A stretch of 64,000 bases of DNA from Leptospira abararensis (GCF_016918735.1 NZ_JAFFPR010000050.1:186001-250000); one strand, 5' to 3'. Positions 1 to 9,619 are shown, counted from the first letter of the stretch. Numbers and translations: made by a program. Notes: generated by a model from the letters alone, not told the origin.

Positions 1-369
1 TGGTAAGTATGGTTCTGCAATTTGCCACCATTCAATTGCGGATACTCCCTCCTTTCCCCAAATTTCTTCAAACCCCAATGCATCTAGTTCTTCTGGAAAT
101 TTGATTCGGTACAAATCAAAGTGATACAAACGAAAATTAGGCGAATCGTAAATGTTGTACAAAGAAAAGGTAGGGGAGTTAATTGAACTTTCCGTTTCAA
201 ATCGACTAAACCATTCCCGAATGAAGGTAGTTTTCCCCGCTCCCATCTCTCCAGTAAGGAGTAGAATTGGAAATTGTTCTTTCTTTAGAAACTGAGTCAC
301 TAATTGATCTAAACTTACGAATAGGGGACTCAGTTCCGATTCTCTCAGCGAGAGAAAAGTTGATTTCAT
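1..369 (-). CDS. tsaE: tRNA threonylcarbamoyladenosine biosynthesis ATPase TsaE (3' end outside window)
   Basis: TsaE is the small ATPase that works with TsaB and TsaD to make t6A37 in tRNAs reading ANN codons. About 123 residues are visible and the C-terminus lies beyond the window edge. The family P-loop GEMGAGKT is at residues 40-47, followed by the typical region with SPTF, then YHFDLYR and the final IEW segment. The ATG overlaps the stop codon of the upstream hslO as ATGA, so the two are probably translationally coupled. The family is about 150 residues long, so only some 25 are missing. The identification rests on the P-loop, the SPTF/DLYR motifs and the size. Confidence 0.9.
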   Translation of the reverse strand, partial: MKSTFLSLRESELSPLFVSLDQLVTQFLKKEQFPILLLTGEMGAGKTTFIREWFSRFETESSINSPTFSLYNIYDSPNFRLYHFDLYRIKFPEELDALGFEEIWGKEGVSAIEWWQIAEPYLP

Positions 370-1220
370 TGGTTAAAGAACTTCTCCACATCGAAAGAAT
401 CAAATTGATAAGCGGTTCTACAAAACTCACACGTGATTTCGATCTTTCCCATTTCATCAATAATGGAGTCGGCTTCTTGTTTGCCAAGGGAAGCAATGAT
501 ATCAGCAACCTTATGTCTAGAACAATCGCATAAAAATTCAGGAGATTCGTTACTTAAAATTTCTAAATCGGATCCTATTTCGCTTTGTAAGGATTGAAAC
601 ATTTCATCCAAACCCATAGCCCAAAAGGATTCTTTCTTAACCAAAGGTTGGATTTTTGAAATTAAAAATAAAAAACTTTCTTCAGGTGCATCGGGGAGGG
701 CTTCAAAAAACAAACCCTTAGCAGAAAAATCATTTCCAGGAAAATCAAAAGGGGAAACTTCCATACCGACAATACCTTTGATTTGTTCAGATTCAGTTAG
801 GTATTTTATGAAATTAACTTCGAAAGTATCTTCTACGAGGTTGGTATAAGACTGATATGTATCAGAATCAAAGTCCCAACGAATCACTTTCATGATTCCT
901 TGTCCTAATATAAATTCGTTTCGGATATCACCCTCTTCCAGGTTTGCCGAATAGGCCACAGATTTCATTTTTCCATAGCGATCACTATAGGCTAATGCTT
1001 GTTTATTGGAATCATCCTTCCATTGAATACTAACCTTTTGTTGGTTTTTTGTCATCTCTGCTAGAAACAACGCACCCATCATGGTTTTGGAAAGGAATAC
1101 GGACATTTCTTTGTTAAGAGAATGTAGAAACATCGCTTCTTTAGCGGTTTCCGTGAGATTCACTAAAGTAAATCGATAGTGGTGGGTGTTGGATATACCT
1201 AAAATAACTTTGTCAGACAT
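366..1220 (-). CDS. hslO: Redox-regulated holdase chaperone Hsp33
   Basis: Hsp33 is a cytosolic chaperone. Oxidation releases zinc from its C-terminal cysteines and unmasks the client-binding surface. With the start used here it has 284 residues, close to the family norm of about 290. The zinc ligands are a CDC pair (C231, C233) and a CEFC pair (C264, C267). An ATG 36 codons upstream is also in frame, but the Hsp33 fold begins at MSDKVILG, so the inner start was chosen; it also leaves a 75 bp gap to the divergent glycosidase gene. It is followed by tsaE with a 4 bp overlap. Confidence 0.9.
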   Translation of the reverse strand: MSDKVILGISNTHHYRFTLVNLTETAKEAMFLHSLNKEMSVFLSKTMMGALFLAEMTKNQQKVSIQWKDDSNKQALAYSDRYGKMKSVAYSANLEEGDIRNEFILGQGIMKVIRWDFDSDTYQSYTNLVEDTFEVNFIKYLTESEQIKGIVGMEVSPFDFPGNDFSAKGLFFEALPDAPEESFLFLISKIQPLVKKESFWAMGLDEMFQSLQSEIGSDLEILSNESPEFLCDCSRHKVADIIASLGKQEADSIIDEMGKIEITCEFCRTAYQFDSFDVEKFFNQ

Positions 1221-1295
1221 TATTTGATTGAAAGGGGTGTTTTCTGATTCAGTCTGTGTCACAAGATAGATTCTGCAATCGCAAAAAGGAAAAAT

Positions 1296-3278
1296 ATGAT
1301 CTTTGGAGCCTGTTATTATCCCGAACAATGGAACCCTAAGGACTGGGATGAAGACCTAAAAATAATGAAAGAAATGGGTCTTTCTTCGGTAAGGCTCGCT
1401 GAATTCGCATGGGGAATCATGGAACCGAAGGAAGGTAAGTTCGACTTTTCTTTGTTTGATGCAGTTTTAAAAAAAATCCAAGAACACGGAATGACGGCAA
1501 TCTTAGGAACTCCCACAGCTACCTTTCCGCCCTGGTTGTACAAAAAATTTCCCGAAATTGTTCAGGTTTCTAAAGAGGGAATTGTTCGAGGAATTGGCAC
1601 AAGACGCCAAGCTTGTTTTTCTTCTCCTGCCTATAAAAAAGCAACAGAACGTATGGTAACAGCGATGGCCAAACATTTTGGAAATCATCCTGCTGTTGTT
1701 GGTTGGCAGATTGATAACGAACCTGGACACGAAGGTTCAGATGTAGATTATTCTCCTTTGGCTTTAAAAAATTTTAGAATTTGGCTAAAGAATAAATACA
1801 AAACTTTAGATTCGCTTAACAAACGTTGGGGGAATGTATTTTGGGGAGTCATTTATTCTGATTGGAGTGAAATTCCATTACCCGCAGCCCACGTAGCTAG
1901 TAATTTCAATCCGGCCATGATTCAAGACTATTACCGGTTTCAGTCGGATGAACTTGTATCCTATATTCACTTCCAAGCGGACATATTGCGAAAGTATAGT
2001 AAAAACAAACCTCTCACTACCAATCTTTATCCCTCACCTTTTTTACCAGTAACAGATATGTCGGAATTATTCTCGAAGTTAGATTATGTGTCTTGGGACA
2101 ATTATCCTGTTTGGGGGAACCAACAAGAACCATACCCACATCCACTCGTCACTGCAACCCAACAGTATTCAAGAGGATTAAAAAACAAACCATACACTGT
2201 GATGGAACAGTTCTCTGGCGTACAAGGCCATGATACCTTAGGTTATCTTCCTCCCCCTGGACAAATTGGACTCTGGTTGACACAAGCTATTGTGAATGGG
2301 GCCAACCAAATTTATTTCTTTCGTTACCGCACAGCCCGTTTTGGGCAAGAACAGCTTTGTTACGGAATTTTAGATCACGGAAAAAGAAAAACAGCCAAAT
2401 ACTTTGAACTAAAAGAAACCATTGAGGATATCAAAACATTTGCAATGGATGTGGCAGATTCGCCTTACAAGGCAGAGGTGGCAATCCTCCATGATATTGA
2501 AAATTCTCGTAATTACAAACACCAACCTTTGAGTGATGGTTTAAAATTTGCTCCTGTTCCTTTCGCACAAGTAGGTTATGATATTGAACTTGCTACCTGG
2601 TTTGCGGGAACCAATGTTTTAAATGTAAATTCCCATTCCTTATCCGTTCATGCTGAGAATGATTGGTCTCAGTACAAAGTTCTCACACTTCCCCTTTATA
2701 CAATGTTTGACCCAATCGTTGTGGATAAACTAAAAGCCTATGTGGCGAATGGCGGTAATTTGGTTCTCGGTTACCGAGCGGGAATTAAGGACAAAGACCA
2801 TTGGATGGTGGAAGAGCCAGTCCCTGGTGTTTTTTCCGAGATGGCAGGTGTGGAAGTGTTTCAATTTGAGGCACCTGCCACAGACAAGGTGGGAATTCGG
2901 ATGGGAATCTTACCACTCAAAGGCTCTAAGTTTTGTGAAATCTTAGAGCCTACCACCGCTAAGGTGGTCGCAAAATATAACGATTCCCAAAAGTTTTATT
3001 CGGGAAAACCGGCCATCACTGTTAATACTTACGGTAAAGGGAAAGTCTATTATGTAGGAACTTCTTTAACTCCTGAAAGTTTTATCCTTTTGTACCGAAA
3101 GATATTAAAAGAAGCCGGTGTTCGATTTGGTTTTCTGGGTGCGAGTATTGAGCGCCACCACCGTGAAGGAAAACAATATAACTATGAAATTACGATGAAC
3201 CATTCAAACCGTTACAAGTTGGCTGGACTTTCTATTTTGAAACCCTTTGGTTATAAAATCAAAAGAATTCCAAAATAG
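1296..3278 (+). CDS. Beta-galactosidase, glycoside hydrolase family 42
   Basis: This 660-residue protein has the GH42 layout: a TIM barrel starting with FGACYYPEQW, a trimerisation domain in the middle (about 380-580) and a small C-terminal beta domain. The likely acid/base is E142 in NEPG and the nucleophile E304 in VMEQFSG. It has no signal peptide, so it should act in the cytoplasm on short beta-galactosides. A GGAAAA ribosome site precedes the ATG. No transporter or sugar regulator is adjacent; galK and pgi lie about 50 kb away in this window. Leptospires mainly burn fatty acids, so the physiological substrate is unclear. The family call is firm, the substrate is not. Confidence 0.9.
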   Translation: MIFGACYYPEQWNPKDWDEDLKIMKEMGLSSVRLAEFAWGIMEPKEGKFDFSLFDAVLKKIQEHGMTAILGTPTATFPPWLYKKFPEIVQVSKEGIVRGIGTRRQACFSSPAYKKATERMVTAMAKHFGNHPAVVGWQIDNEPGHEGSDVDYSPLALKNFRIWLKNKYKTLDSLNKRWGNVFWGVIYSDWSEIPLPAAHVASNFNPAMIQDYYRFQSDELVSYIHFQADILRKYSKNKPLTTNLYPSPFLPVTDMSELFSKLDYVSWDNYPVWGNQQEPYPHPLVTATQQYSRGLKNKPYTVMEQFSGVQGHDTLGYLPPPGQIGLWLTQAIVNGANQIYFFRYRTARFGQEQLCYGILDHGKRKTAKYFELKETIEDIKTFAMDVADSPYKAEVAILHDIENSRNYKHQPLSDGLKFAPVPFAQVGYDIELATWFAGTNVLNVNSHSLSVHAENDWSQYKVLTLPLYTMFDPIVVDKLKAYVANGGNLVLGYRAGIKDKDHWMVEEPVPGVFSEMAGVEVFQFEAPATDKVGIRMGILPLKGSKFCEILEPTTAKVVAKYNDSQKFYSGKPAITVNTYGKGKVYYVGTSLTPESFILLYRKILKEAGVRFGFLGASIERHHREGKQYNYEITMNHSNRYKLAGLSILKPFGYKIKRIPK

Positions 3279-3302
3279 AAATCTGTTATTTGAAAATAGA
3301 AA

Positions 3303-4193
3303 ATGAGAATACAAGATTATAAATCAATCAATCGGATTCTAAATGAAACATCCGCAAAGAATAAACCTGGTGAAATTTTTGTAGATAATCTACATTCACC
3401 TTATATTCAGTTTTCAGAAAAATTCGTAATTTCGGGAACTTCAGTCACACAACCGGAGTTTGGTGATATTAAAAATTTTGTCCAAACAGTGCTCAGATAT
3501 ATCCCCGAGGCAATCGAGGGAACCTACTTATTACCAGAACCTAGGCCCAAAAGAGAAACGGGGAAATTGTTTTTTGTAAGACCTATGTTATTTGGTTCGT
3601 CTAGGTTTTTGTATGTATTTTCAGTAGATATGTTGTATTTGGGTGGAGCGAAGTCGGAAGAAATTAAAAAACCTGGTTCACAAAATATGACTCCCGCAAT
3701 TATCACTGACAGGTTGTACTTTCAAACAAAAATTATTCACCTCCATTCTACGAAAGAAGAGGGAGAGGATATTGTTGATTTTGAAGCAAAAAGATTTCAA
3801 GGTGGAGTCTTTCGCGTAGAATCAGAAAATGATGATCACAAACCCATTCGTAAATTTTCAGAAATTTTTGATGAAATTGATTTTTCAGAAACTGAATCTA
3901 AGATTCGTGAGGAGTTAGGAATCAATTCTGAGGTTTGGAAATTAGGAAGGATTTATAGTCCCATTGGAATTGATTATCTTTCACTTTCTCTAAGATTTTT
4001 AATCCCTAGTTTGCCAAAAACTATCCAACAATTCAAAACCTTTTATCCGATTCTAACAGAAACAGAGGAAGGAATTCCTGAAGGTACTCTAAAGAAGTAT
4101 CATGAATATCTTTCGTTGTTTGAAGTGGAAAGAACTCAGTCGAAGTCTGGTAATATTTTATGGAAAGTCATTCCAAAATCATCCGATAATTAA
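3303..4193 (+). CDS. Conserved hypothetical protein
   Basis: I do not recognise this 296-residue protein. It has no signal peptide or membrane helix and looks like a soluble cytosolic protein with alternating strands and charged stretches. It starts 24 bp after the GH42 stop and ends 12 bp before the inositol-phosphatase-family gene, so it is probably in the same transcript. No clear Shine-Dalgarno sequence precedes the ATG. It may be a lineage-specific leptospiral protein, but that cannot be tested here. Confidence 0.7.
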   Translation: MRIQDYKSINRILNETSAKNKPGEIFVDNLHSPYIQFSEKFVISGTSVTQPEFGDIKNFVQTVLRYIPEAIEGTYLLPEPRPKRETGKLFFVRPMLFGSSRFLYVFSVDMLYLGGAKSEEIKKPGSQNMTPAIITDRLYFQTKIIHLHSTKEEGEDIVDFEAKRFQGGVFRVESENDDHKPIRKFSEIFDEIDFSETESKIREELGINSEVWKLGRIYSPIGIDYLSLSLRFLIPSLPKTIQQFKTFYPILTETEEGIPEGTLKKYHEYLSLFEVERTQSKSGNILWKVIPKSSDN

Positions 4194-4205
4194 GTAGCAG
4201 GTCAT

Positions 4206-5048
4206 ATGGGCATATCTTCACCAACCATCAATTTCCCCGTAGATGAAACCATCAAACGGATCGAATACGTCAAAGCAAATGCTATGGGAATCATCCATGA
4301 AGCAAAGAAGATCCAACGTGAAGTTTCGGCTATCCGATCAGAGACTGATGCGGATGAAAAGGAACGAATTGATGCCGCCGATGGTAAGTTAGGCGATATA
4401 CTCATTCGATTTTTGCAAAAATCATTTCCAAAAGATGGAATCATTTGCGAAGATAAACCAACCATTGACGGTGGCGATTTTAAGTGGATCCTAGATCCCG
4501 TGGATGGTTCTATGAATTTTGTTCGTGGACTTCCTTTGTATGCTATTTCCTTTGGTTTAGAACATAGAGAAACACCTGTTGGTGGAGTTGTGATTGTTCC
4601 TCCTCAGGAATCTGTTTATTCTGCGGTTATGGGAGAAGGGGCCTATAAAAATGGGGATCCGATTGTAACCTCCCGAATTTCAGAATTGAATCGCGCTATT
4701 TTTTCTCCCAACCTTCCGACAAAACGAGCCCATATGATCCAAGAGATTATGGCAGACCTATCAGGTTTTTTAACTTATGCACGTTCCTTTCGCAGGACAG
4801 GCTCCTTTGTTTTGGATGCATGTTTTATCGCGGAAGGTGTGATGGATGCCATTTGGGAAAAGACAGTCAAACATTGGGACGTATCCGCCATTTCGGTGAT
4901 TTTAACGGAAGCTGGTGGGAAATTGACTGATTTAAATGGAGTTCATTATTATACCGGACTTCCTGAATTAGTGGCTTCTAATGGAGTTTTACACTCAGAA
5001 ATTTTAAATTTATTAAAGACAGTTCGTTCTACAGTCAGTCGAAATTGA
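4206..5048 (+). CDS. Inositol monophosphatase family protein (SuhB-like)
   Basis: A 280-residue Mg-dependent phosphatase of the IMPase/FBPase superfamily. Metal-binding motifs are visible: E82 in CEDK, DPVDGSMNF at residues 97-105, and the C-terminal WDVSA at 224-228. Members dephosphorylate inositol-1-phosphate, histidinol phosphate, PAP or NADP, or act in rRNA processing as SuhB; the sequence alone does not separate these. AGG lies a few bases before the ATG. It is last in the run starting with the GH42 gene, and a hairpin followed by a T-run comes directly after the stop. Confidence 0.85.
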   Translation: MGISSPTINFPVDETIKRIEYVKANAMGIIHEAKKIQREVSAIRSETDADEKERIDAADGKLGDILIRFLQKSFPKDGIICEDKPTIDGGDFKWILDPVDGSMNFVRGLPLYAISFGLEHRETPVGGVVIVPPQESVYSAVMGEGAYKNGDPIVTSRISELNRAIFSPNLPTKRAHMIQEIMADLSGFLTYARSFRRTGSFVLDACFIAEGVMDAIWEKTVKHWDVSAISVILTEAGGKLTDLNGVHYYTGLPELVASNGVLHSEILNLLKTVRSTVSRN

Positions 5049-5081
5049 TAGAGGGAACGGTTAGAACCATTCTACTTTTTT
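5049..5081 (+). terminator. Probable intrinsic terminator after the IMPase-family gene
   Basis: Directly after the stop codon is an interrupted stem (outer TAGA/TCTA, inner GGTT/AACC around a 2-base loop) followed by a run of six T. The stem is imperfect, so the call is moderate. Confidence 0.45.
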
Positions 5082-5157
5082 AGTTTACGATTTGCTTTTG
5101 CGATCCATACTAGATACAAAATACAAATACACTTGAATCCATCAGGAGACACCCACC

Positions 5158-5733
5158 ATGGAACATAAACTCCCAGAACTTCCTTATGCAAAGGATGCCC
5201 TTGCGCCCCATATTTCTGCAGAAACTCTCGAGTTTCACTACGGAAAACACCACCAAACTTACGTTACCAATCTCAATAACCTAATCAAAGGTACTGAGTT
5301 TGAAAATGCTAGTCTTGAGGAAATCGTACAAAAATCTTCCGGCGGAATTTTTAATAACGCAGCTCAGATTTGGAACCATACTTTTTACTGGCATTCCCTT
5401 TCCCCAAAAGGTGGCGGAGCTCCAACAGGTGCTGTGGCAGATCTTATCACAAAGTCTTTTGGTTCTTTTGATGTTTTCAAAGAAAAGTTTTCGCAATCGG
5501 CAATTACTAACTTTGGATCTGGATGGACCTGGCTTGTGAAAAAAGGTGACGGTGTAGAAATCGTCAATACAAGCAATGCAGGAAGCCCTTTGAAAGATGG
5601 ACTGCAATCTTTGCTTACGATAGACGTTTGGGAACATGCATACTATATCGATTTCCGTAATGCCAGACCAAAATATGTGGAAGCGTTCTGGAATCTAGTA
5701 AACTGGGACTTTGCGAACCAAAACTTAAAATAA
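5158..5733 (+). CDS. sodB: Superoxide dismutase, Fe type
   Basis: A 191-residue cytosolic Fe/Mn superoxide dismutase. The four metal ligands are H27, H74, D156 and H160, almost the same numbering as E. coli SodB. The context [13 protein letters not shown], with Gln at position 70, favours iron over manganese. It converts superoxide to peroxide and oxygen. AGGAG lies 11 bases before the ATG. It appears to be transcribed alone, between the terminator behind the IMPase gene and its own strong terminator. Confidence 0.95.
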   Translation: MEHKLPELPYAKDALAPHISAETLEFHYGKHHQTYVTNLNNLIKGTEFENASLEEIVQKSSGGIFNNAAQIWNHTFYWHSLSPKGGGAPTGAVADLITKSFGSFDVFKEKFSQSAITNFGSGWTWLVKKGDGVEIVNTSNAGSPLKDGLQSLLTIDVWEHAYYIDFRNARPKYVEAFWNLVNWDFANQNLK

Positions 5734-5756
5734 GAACGGATTCAAAATCACACGTC

Positions 5757-5794
5757 AAAAGGCAGGTTCCGGTATCCGGCTCCTGCCTTTTTTA
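5757..5794 (+). terminator. Intrinsic terminator of sodB
   Basis: A strong GC-rich hairpin: AAAAGGCAGG pairs with CCTGCCTTTT, with an inner CCGG/CCGG helix, followed by a T-run. It lies just downstream of sodB and upstream of trpE. Confidence 0.9.
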
Positions 5795-5843
5795 TTTCAT
5801 AAAAAGATTCAAAATGAATCTTGGTACCTAATACAGAGTTTTT

Positions 5844-7226
5844 ATGAGCCAAACACTTCCGAAAATCAAGATCCCCAAAAAACCCAATTATACTTCATTA
5901 CTCTTGCCGGAAGGAATCGAGTTTTGGGAACTCTTTCGGGTAGTTGAAGCAAAATACGAGAATTGTTTTTTATTAGAATCGGCAGGAGACAACCAGTACG
6001 ACTCTCGTTATTCCGTCATGGGTTTCCAACCTTCTCACCTGCTAGTGGGAGAGATTGGTGTTTTAGAAATTGATGGAAAAAAATACTCTGTCGAAAACCC
6101 ATATTATGCTCTCAGGGACCTGACTGATTATAATTCACTAAGCATTAGTTATGCGGGTGGATTTGTTGGTTATTTGGGTTATCAAAGTATGCAATTCTTT
6201 GAACCTAAATTAAAACTAGAACCACACCCAGATTTTCCTGCGATGATTTTTGGTTTGTATTTGGATGGACTCATTTACGATAAATTTACAGGTGAGTTGA
6301 TCTATTTTGATAATGGAACCAAGCGTATCGAAGAAGTGAACCAAATCCTGAAACTCGCTGTAAATCAAAAATCTGAGAAACCAGAAGCCAAAGTTTCTCT
6401 CTTACAATCAGGTTTATCCAAAGAAGTCCATAAACAAATGGTGGAAGAAGCTTTAGAAGAAGTGAAAGCAGGAAACACCTTCCAATGCCAAATTGGATTC
6501 GAAGAAATTTACCAAGTGGATGGAAATCCATTGGCAATTTATGAAACACTGCGAGAAATCAATCCCTCTCCCCATATGTATTATGTAAAATTTGGATCTC
6601 GGGCCATTTTGGGTGCGAGTCCAGAATTACTCTTTCGATTGCGGCAAGGGGAAATGGAATCCTTTCCCTTAGCTGGCACCACCAAACGTGGAGTTGATGC
6701 TAAAGAGGATACTCTTCTTGCGAGAAAACTTCTCACAGATCCTAAGGAAATTGCAGAACACAATATGCTTATCGATCTTCATCGTAACGATGTGGGACGC
6801 GTAGCAAAATTTGGAACGGTTAAGGTTCGTAGGCGTTTTGATGTAAAAAGATTTTCTCACGTGCAACATATCTCGAGCGAAGTGGTAGGAATTCTTTCTT
6901 CTAAAGAAGATATGTTCTCAGGACTTGCTTCTTCATTCCCAGCGGGAACACTTTCTGGTGCCCCAAAAATTGAATCAATGAAAATCATTGAACGCATTGA
7001 AAAGTCACCACGAGGTCCTTATGGTGGCGCTGTGGGAAGTTTTGGTTTGAATGGAGATTGTACTTTTGCGATTCCGATTCGTAGTTTTTTTGTGAATGGG
7101 AACAAAGGATTTGTTCGGGCATCCGGTGGAATTGTTTTTGATTCCAAACCGGAAGATGAATACCAAGAGATCATTAATAAAATGGCCTCTGTTCGCAAAG
7201 CTCTCGATTTACATAAAAAATCTTAA
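5844..7226 (+). CDS. trpE: Anthranilate synthase component I
   Basis: A 460-residue chorismate-utilising enzyme that makes anthranilate from chorismate, using ammonia delivered by TrpG. LLES at residues 43-46 is the tryptophan feedback site found in TrpE. PLAGT at 275-279 has Ala where PabB has Lys (PIKGT), which argues for anthranilate rather than aminodeoxychorismate synthesis. DLHRND at 311-316 and the C-terminal GGAVGSFG and IRSFF segments are also typical. trpG begins 58 bp downstream. No leader peptide with Trp codons is visible in the short gap after the sodB terminator, so attenuation is not supported. Confidence 0.93.
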   Translation: MSQTLPKIKIPKKPNYTSLLLPEGIEFWELFRVVEAKYENCFLLESAGDNQYDSRYSVMGFQPSHLLVGEIGVLEIDGKKYSVENPYYALRDLTDYNSLSISYAGGFVGYLGYQSMQFFEPKLKLEPHPDFPAMIFGLYLDGLIYDKFTGELIYFDNGTKRIEEVNQILKLAVNQKSEKPEAKVSLLQSGLSKEVHKQMVEEALEEVKAGNTFQCQIGFEEIYQVDGNPLAIYETLREINPSPHMYYVKFGSRAILGASPELLFRLRQGEMESFPLAGTTKRGVDAKEDTLLARKLLTDPKEIAEHNMLIDLHRNDVGRVAKFGTVKVRRRFDVKRFSHVQHISSEVVGILSSKEDMFSGLASSFPAGTLSGAPKIESMKIIERIEKSPRGPYGGAVGSFGLNGDCTFAIPIRSFFVNGNKGFVRASGGIVFDSKPEDEYQEIINKMASVRKALDLHKKS

Positions 7227-7284
7227 ACAAAAGCGCCCAAACTAATTGAGAAAAAATAAAAACCGAAGGAAAAACTACAACAAT

Positions 7285-7890
7285 ATGAAAGTACTCATCC
7301 TTGATAATTACGATTCTTTTACATTCAATCTCTATCAAATTGTTGGCGAAATTTTAGAAGAAAGGGAAGAGCCCTTTCAATTAGATGTGATTCGAAATGA
7401 CGAAAAATCTTTTGATACAATTAAATCAGCTAACTATGATAAGATTATTATTTCTCCAGGTCCGGGCCATCCCGCAGATCCGGCTTACTTTGGAGTGAGT
7501 GCTGACATTCTAAGAGAGTTGGGTAAAACCACTCCGATACTTGGGATTTGCCTCGGAATGCAAGGTATGGCAACAGTTTTTGGAGGCGAAGTGGTTCGTG
7601 CCAATGTGGCAATGCATGGAAAACTTTCTCCCATTGAACATGATGGAAAGGGTGTTTTCCAAGGCCTCACACAAGGAATAGAAATTATGCGTTATCATTC
7701 ATTAGTTGCAAAAGAAACTTCCCTGCCAAAGGATTTGGAAATTACGGCACGAGTTTCCGCAGGTGAGGGGAAGGGGGAAATTATGGGACTAAGGCATAAA
7801 ACTTTAAAAATCGAAGGTGTACAGTTCCATCCAGAATCGTTTGGATCGGAAGAAGGAAAAGACCTACTAAGAAATTTTATCAATTCCTGA
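7285..7890 (+). CDS. trpG: Anthranilate synthase component II (glutamine amidotransferase)
   Basis: A 201-residue class I amidotransferase that hydrolyses glutamine and channels ammonia to TrpE. The nucleophile is C89 in GICLGMQ and the other triad members are H182 and E184 in QFHPES. A TTG 39 bp upstream is in frame, but the fold begins at MKVLILDNYDSF, so the ATG is used; a GAAGGA site is 15 bases upstream. It pairs with the adjacent trpE. A paralogue (PabA-like) is at 37.6 kb. TrpG is the better name here because of its partner. Confidence 0.92.
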   Translation: MKVLILDNYDSFTFNLYQIVGEILEEREEPFQLDVIRNDEKSFDTIKSANYDKIIISPGPGHPADPAYFGVSADILRELGKTTPILGICLGMQGMATVFGGEVVRANVAMHGKLSPIEHDGKGVFQGLTQGIEIMRYHSLVAKETSLPKDLEITARVSAGEGKGEIMGLRHKTLKIEGVQFHPESFGSEEGKDLLRNFINS

Positions 7891-7905
7891 CCTATATTTT
7901 AAAGA

Positions 7906-9153
7906 TTATTTTAAATCTTGTAACATAGCTTCTTCCCATGCGGCAAAAAAATCAAAATCATTACTGGCTTTTTGAGAATCATCACCACCAAACAAAGAAA
8001 ATCGTTTTCGTTTGGTTTCATTGTATGTGGTAATGGTATTGATTTGTCCGCGTGGTGTTTTTTTAAATATTGCATGGATTTGAGAGCCTCCTCTTCCTTG
8101 GGTTCCTTGAATGAGTAGGGTAAAAAACTCATTAAAGTATTCATCCATGTTGCCTGGGATAAAAAAGTTTACAAAGCCTTGTGGAATGATATAGAAAAAA
8201 CTTCCGTTAATTTCCTTTTTCCCAATTCGTACAAAGTGTCCGATAAGCGTATCAGTTTGATTTTCAAAACTTGTTTTTAATTTATACTCAAGGTTGTTGA
8301 TTTTCACTGTGATTCCAAAAGATCTGATTTCAATATCTCCTAAAAAACGAATCTCCTTTGGAGAAAGAAAATAATCTGCAGGTGGATTTATTGGAAAATG
8401 AAACTGAATGGTTTTTCCCTGATTTGTAATTTTAAATTTATGAGTTGGATTGAATTTATCCCAAACCTCAATGTTTAGCTTTGTCTTCTCTAAGCGAGAT
8501 CCTGTGCGTTGGTAGAAGCCTGGAAATCTACTTTTGGTTTCCTCATTGATTGTAAATTCTAAAGTATGCCACTCCGCATTTTCCGTTACATGGCATAACA
8601 TAGCACTACAAAGAAACTGTAAGTTTTGCGATGTTGATTTTAAGGATTGATAAGCGTTGTGGTCATTGATCGCCAATGCGAAATCATGGAACCATCTGAA
8701 AAAATCGCGTGGTTTGTATCCATTTAGTTTGTGAATGGTCTTTTTTTCCACGGCATAAATTTCTCGCTCTTCCCAAAGTTTTGGAACGAATGTAACTTTT
8801 GCCAAATAATCATATTTAGGTGGGTCTGGTTCGTTCCAATGTAAATTCCAATTCTGTTGGTTGTCCACGTTACCAGAGAGGGAAAGGAAAGGATATCCTT
8901 CCGGAGTTTTTTGTAATTGGGATTCGTTTTCCTCGCTGAGACTACCAGCAAGGGCTGCAAAATAAACTTCGTTTTTAGAAGTGGATTTGATAGAACGTTG
9001 TAAATGATCATATCCTTTCCAAAACTGATAGTAGTTTTCATTTTTTTGAAAACAATTAGAAACACTAACGAAGATTAGTGTACATAATAAATAATTTTGT
9101 AAGTTATATTTCTTTTTTAAGAATGCCATATATTTCTTGGATGAGATCTTCAT
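7906..9153 (-). CDS. Putative lipoprotein of unknown function
   Basis: I do not recognise the 415-residue product. A lysine-rich start, a hydrophobic stretch and a lipobox-like SVSNC (C34) suggest a lipoprotein. The rest looks like an envelope beta-rich protein with few helices, without a nameable domain. The chosen ATG has AGGA nine bases upstream; a second ATG eight codons in would also give a signal peptide. Its 5' end overlaps the end of the thioredoxin-fold gene by 50 bp on the same strand, so the two are probably co-transcribed. It converges on trpG with a 15 bp gap. Confidence 0.65.
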   Translation of the reverse strand: MKISSKKYMAFLKKKYNLQNYLLCTLIFVSVSNCFQKNENYYQFWKGYDHLQRSIKSTSKNEVYFAALAGSLSEENESQLQKTPEGYPFLSLSGNVDNQQNWNLHWNEPDPPKYDYLAKVTFVPKLWEEREIYAVEKKTIHKLNGYKPRDFFRWFHDFALAINDHNAYQSLKSTSQNLQFLCSAMLCHVTENAEWHTLEFTINEETKSRFPGFYQRTGSRLEKTKLNIEVWDKFNPTHKFKITNQGKTIQFHFPINPPADYFLSPKEIRFLGDIEIRSFGITVKINNLEYKLKTSFENQTDTLIGHFVRIGKKEINGSFFYIIPQGFVNFFIPGNMDEYFNEFFTLLIQGTQGRGGSQIHAIFKKTPRGQINTITTYNETKRKRFSLFGGDDSQKASNDFDFFAAWEEAMLQDLK

Positions 9154-9619
9154 CCATTTGTTCCTGATAGGATGAAGAAATCAATTTACCTGATTTATTA
9201 AATATTCGTAAGTAGGATTCGCCTTTGGTTAGACCTACGGAAAGGTGGCCTTTTCGATCCAAAAGAATACTTTCATATTGTTTTGTTTTGGATTCTTCTA
9301 GGTAATCCTCTACAAGTTTGTTGGTTTCTTGGAAATCTAAATAAAGAAGAAAGTGGACTTTAGAACTATCTTTCCATAATAGATTTTGCATTTTCCAATA
9401 AAGTTTTCGGCCTTGTTTGCGGCAAATTTCCAGATCGCGGAGAAAACATCCCATAAGTACAACCGGTTTTCCTTTTACTGAACTATCAGAATACGATTGC
9501 CCATATTGGTCCTTCATCTGAAATTGTGGCATGGACTGCGCATTCCATTTTTCACCAGAGATAAAAACAAAGGCTAAAAAAAGTATTACAAACCGAACCA
9601 CGGTCTTCAGTGTATTCAT
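9104..9619 (-). CDS. Exported thioredoxin-fold protein lacking a CXXC motif
   Basis: With the ATG used here the product is 171 residues: an N-terminal hydrophobic signal (about residues 6-24), then FQMKDQYGQSYS and a KGKPVVLMGCFLRD segment that resembles the start of AhpC/TSA-SCO1-type thioredoxin folds. Only one Cys sits where a CXXC or peroxidatic Cys would be, with another five residues on. Enzymatic redox activity is therefore uncertain. The reading frame is open much further upstream, but that part lies antisense to the SHOCT lipoprotein gene. Even the short form overlaps that gene's assigned start by 89 bp. Confidence 0.55.
   Translation of the reverse strand: MNTLKTVVRFVILFLAFVFISGEKWNAQSMPQFQMKDQYGQSYSDSSVKGKPVVLMGCFLRDLEICRKQGRKLYWKMQNLLWKDSSKVHFLLYLDFQETNKLVEDYLEESKTKQYESILLDRKGHLSVGLTKGESYLRIFNKSGKLISSSYQEQMDEDLIQEIYGILKKEI

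Noticed and set aside
1221..1328. Longer start for Hsp33
   Set aside because: It overlaps the GH42 start antisense and adds 36 residues absent from the family.
5735..5843. Tryptophan attenuator in front of trpE
   Set aside because: The hairpin belongs to the sodB terminator; no leader peptide with Trp codons and no alternative pairing are visible.
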